From Myxococcales bacterium (lineage in GTDB: Bacteria; Myxococcota; UBA796; SXON01), in contig SHYX01000061.1 in assembly GCA_009692585.1 (NCBI GenBank), positions 1 to 23,925 on the forward strand: DNA of 23,925 nucleotides. Direction: 5' to 3'. The translations under genes and the position numbers were made by a program. This document shows, piece after piece, positions 23,856 to 23,925 of the stretch. Under the pieces are notes generated by a model. The model had not been told where the DNA came from and made no database searches. It saw nothing but the letters and a program-made list of their open reading frames with translations. The stretch's first letter is position 1. Each line of letters starts with the position of its first letter.

Positions 23856-23925
23856 CTACCCCAACTCCGCCCGCCACTGCCGGCTCCGCGCCACCTCGGC
23901 GACGTAGCCGACGATCTCCGCCTCA
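23856..23925 (-). CDS. C-terminal end of an unidentified protein (partial)
   Basis: The minus strand reads 22 codons from the window edge to a TAG at 23856. The peptide (EAEIVGYVAEVARSRQWRA, then ELG) looks like an amphipathic C-terminal helix, and its codons have the G/C third-position bias of the coding regions around it. The family cannot be told from this length. It would be transcribed toward the gldF-like gene but is separated from it by the MBL remnant. Confidence 0.45.
   Translation of the reverse strand, partial: EAEIVGYVAEVARSRQWRAELG

Overview
The window is very GC-rich DNA with a strong G/C third-position bias. It encodes many exported proteins: lipoproteins with an LxAC-type lipobox, acidic Thr-Ala-Asp and Thr-Gly-Asp linkers, DUF2330 proteins with a MYXO-CTERM-like tail (Cys, hydrophobic stretch, Arg cluster), and CotH-type kinases. 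This mix suggests a Gram-negative, myxobacteria-like bacterium (Myxococcota or a relative). That assignment is an inference from protein style; no rRNA or other marker is present.

Layout, left to right. An IS5-like transposase N-terminus runs off the left edge, near the 3' end of a tRNA-Thr(CGT) gene. Next comes an FAD-dependent oxidoreductase (minus), divergent from a 1076-residue Ala/Gly/Ser/Thr-rich repeat protein (plus), then rsmD (plus). Two minus-strand genes follow as a tight pair: an exported CotH-kinase-like protein and a lipoprotein of the agmatine/peptidylarginine deiminase family. A plus-strand lipoprotein gene with eleven perfect 9-bp repeats lies between this pair and the next block.

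The central minus-strand block (18016 down to 8970) reads like one operon: DUF2330 protein, small lipoprotein, second DUF2330 protein, RND periplasmic adaptor, RND pump, CotH-like lipoprotein. Gaps are 33 nt or less and several junctions overlap. A leader with two mutually exclusive inverted repeats and a T7 tract precedes it.

The right-hand minus-strand block is a GldF-type ABC permease, a GldG-type auxiliary protein and a DUF4340 protein, joined by GTGA overlaps, followed 82 nt later by an outer-membrane beta-barrel gene. No ABC ATPase is visible. Upstream lie a truncated metallo-beta-lactamase-fold gene on the plus strand and the last 22 codons of an unidentified minus-strand gene.

The common theme is the cell envelope. 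The least ordinary items are the repeat protein, the exported deiminase paired with a CotH kinase, the duplicated DUF2330 genes fused to an RND operon, and the repeat-encoded linkers shared by several lipoproteins.
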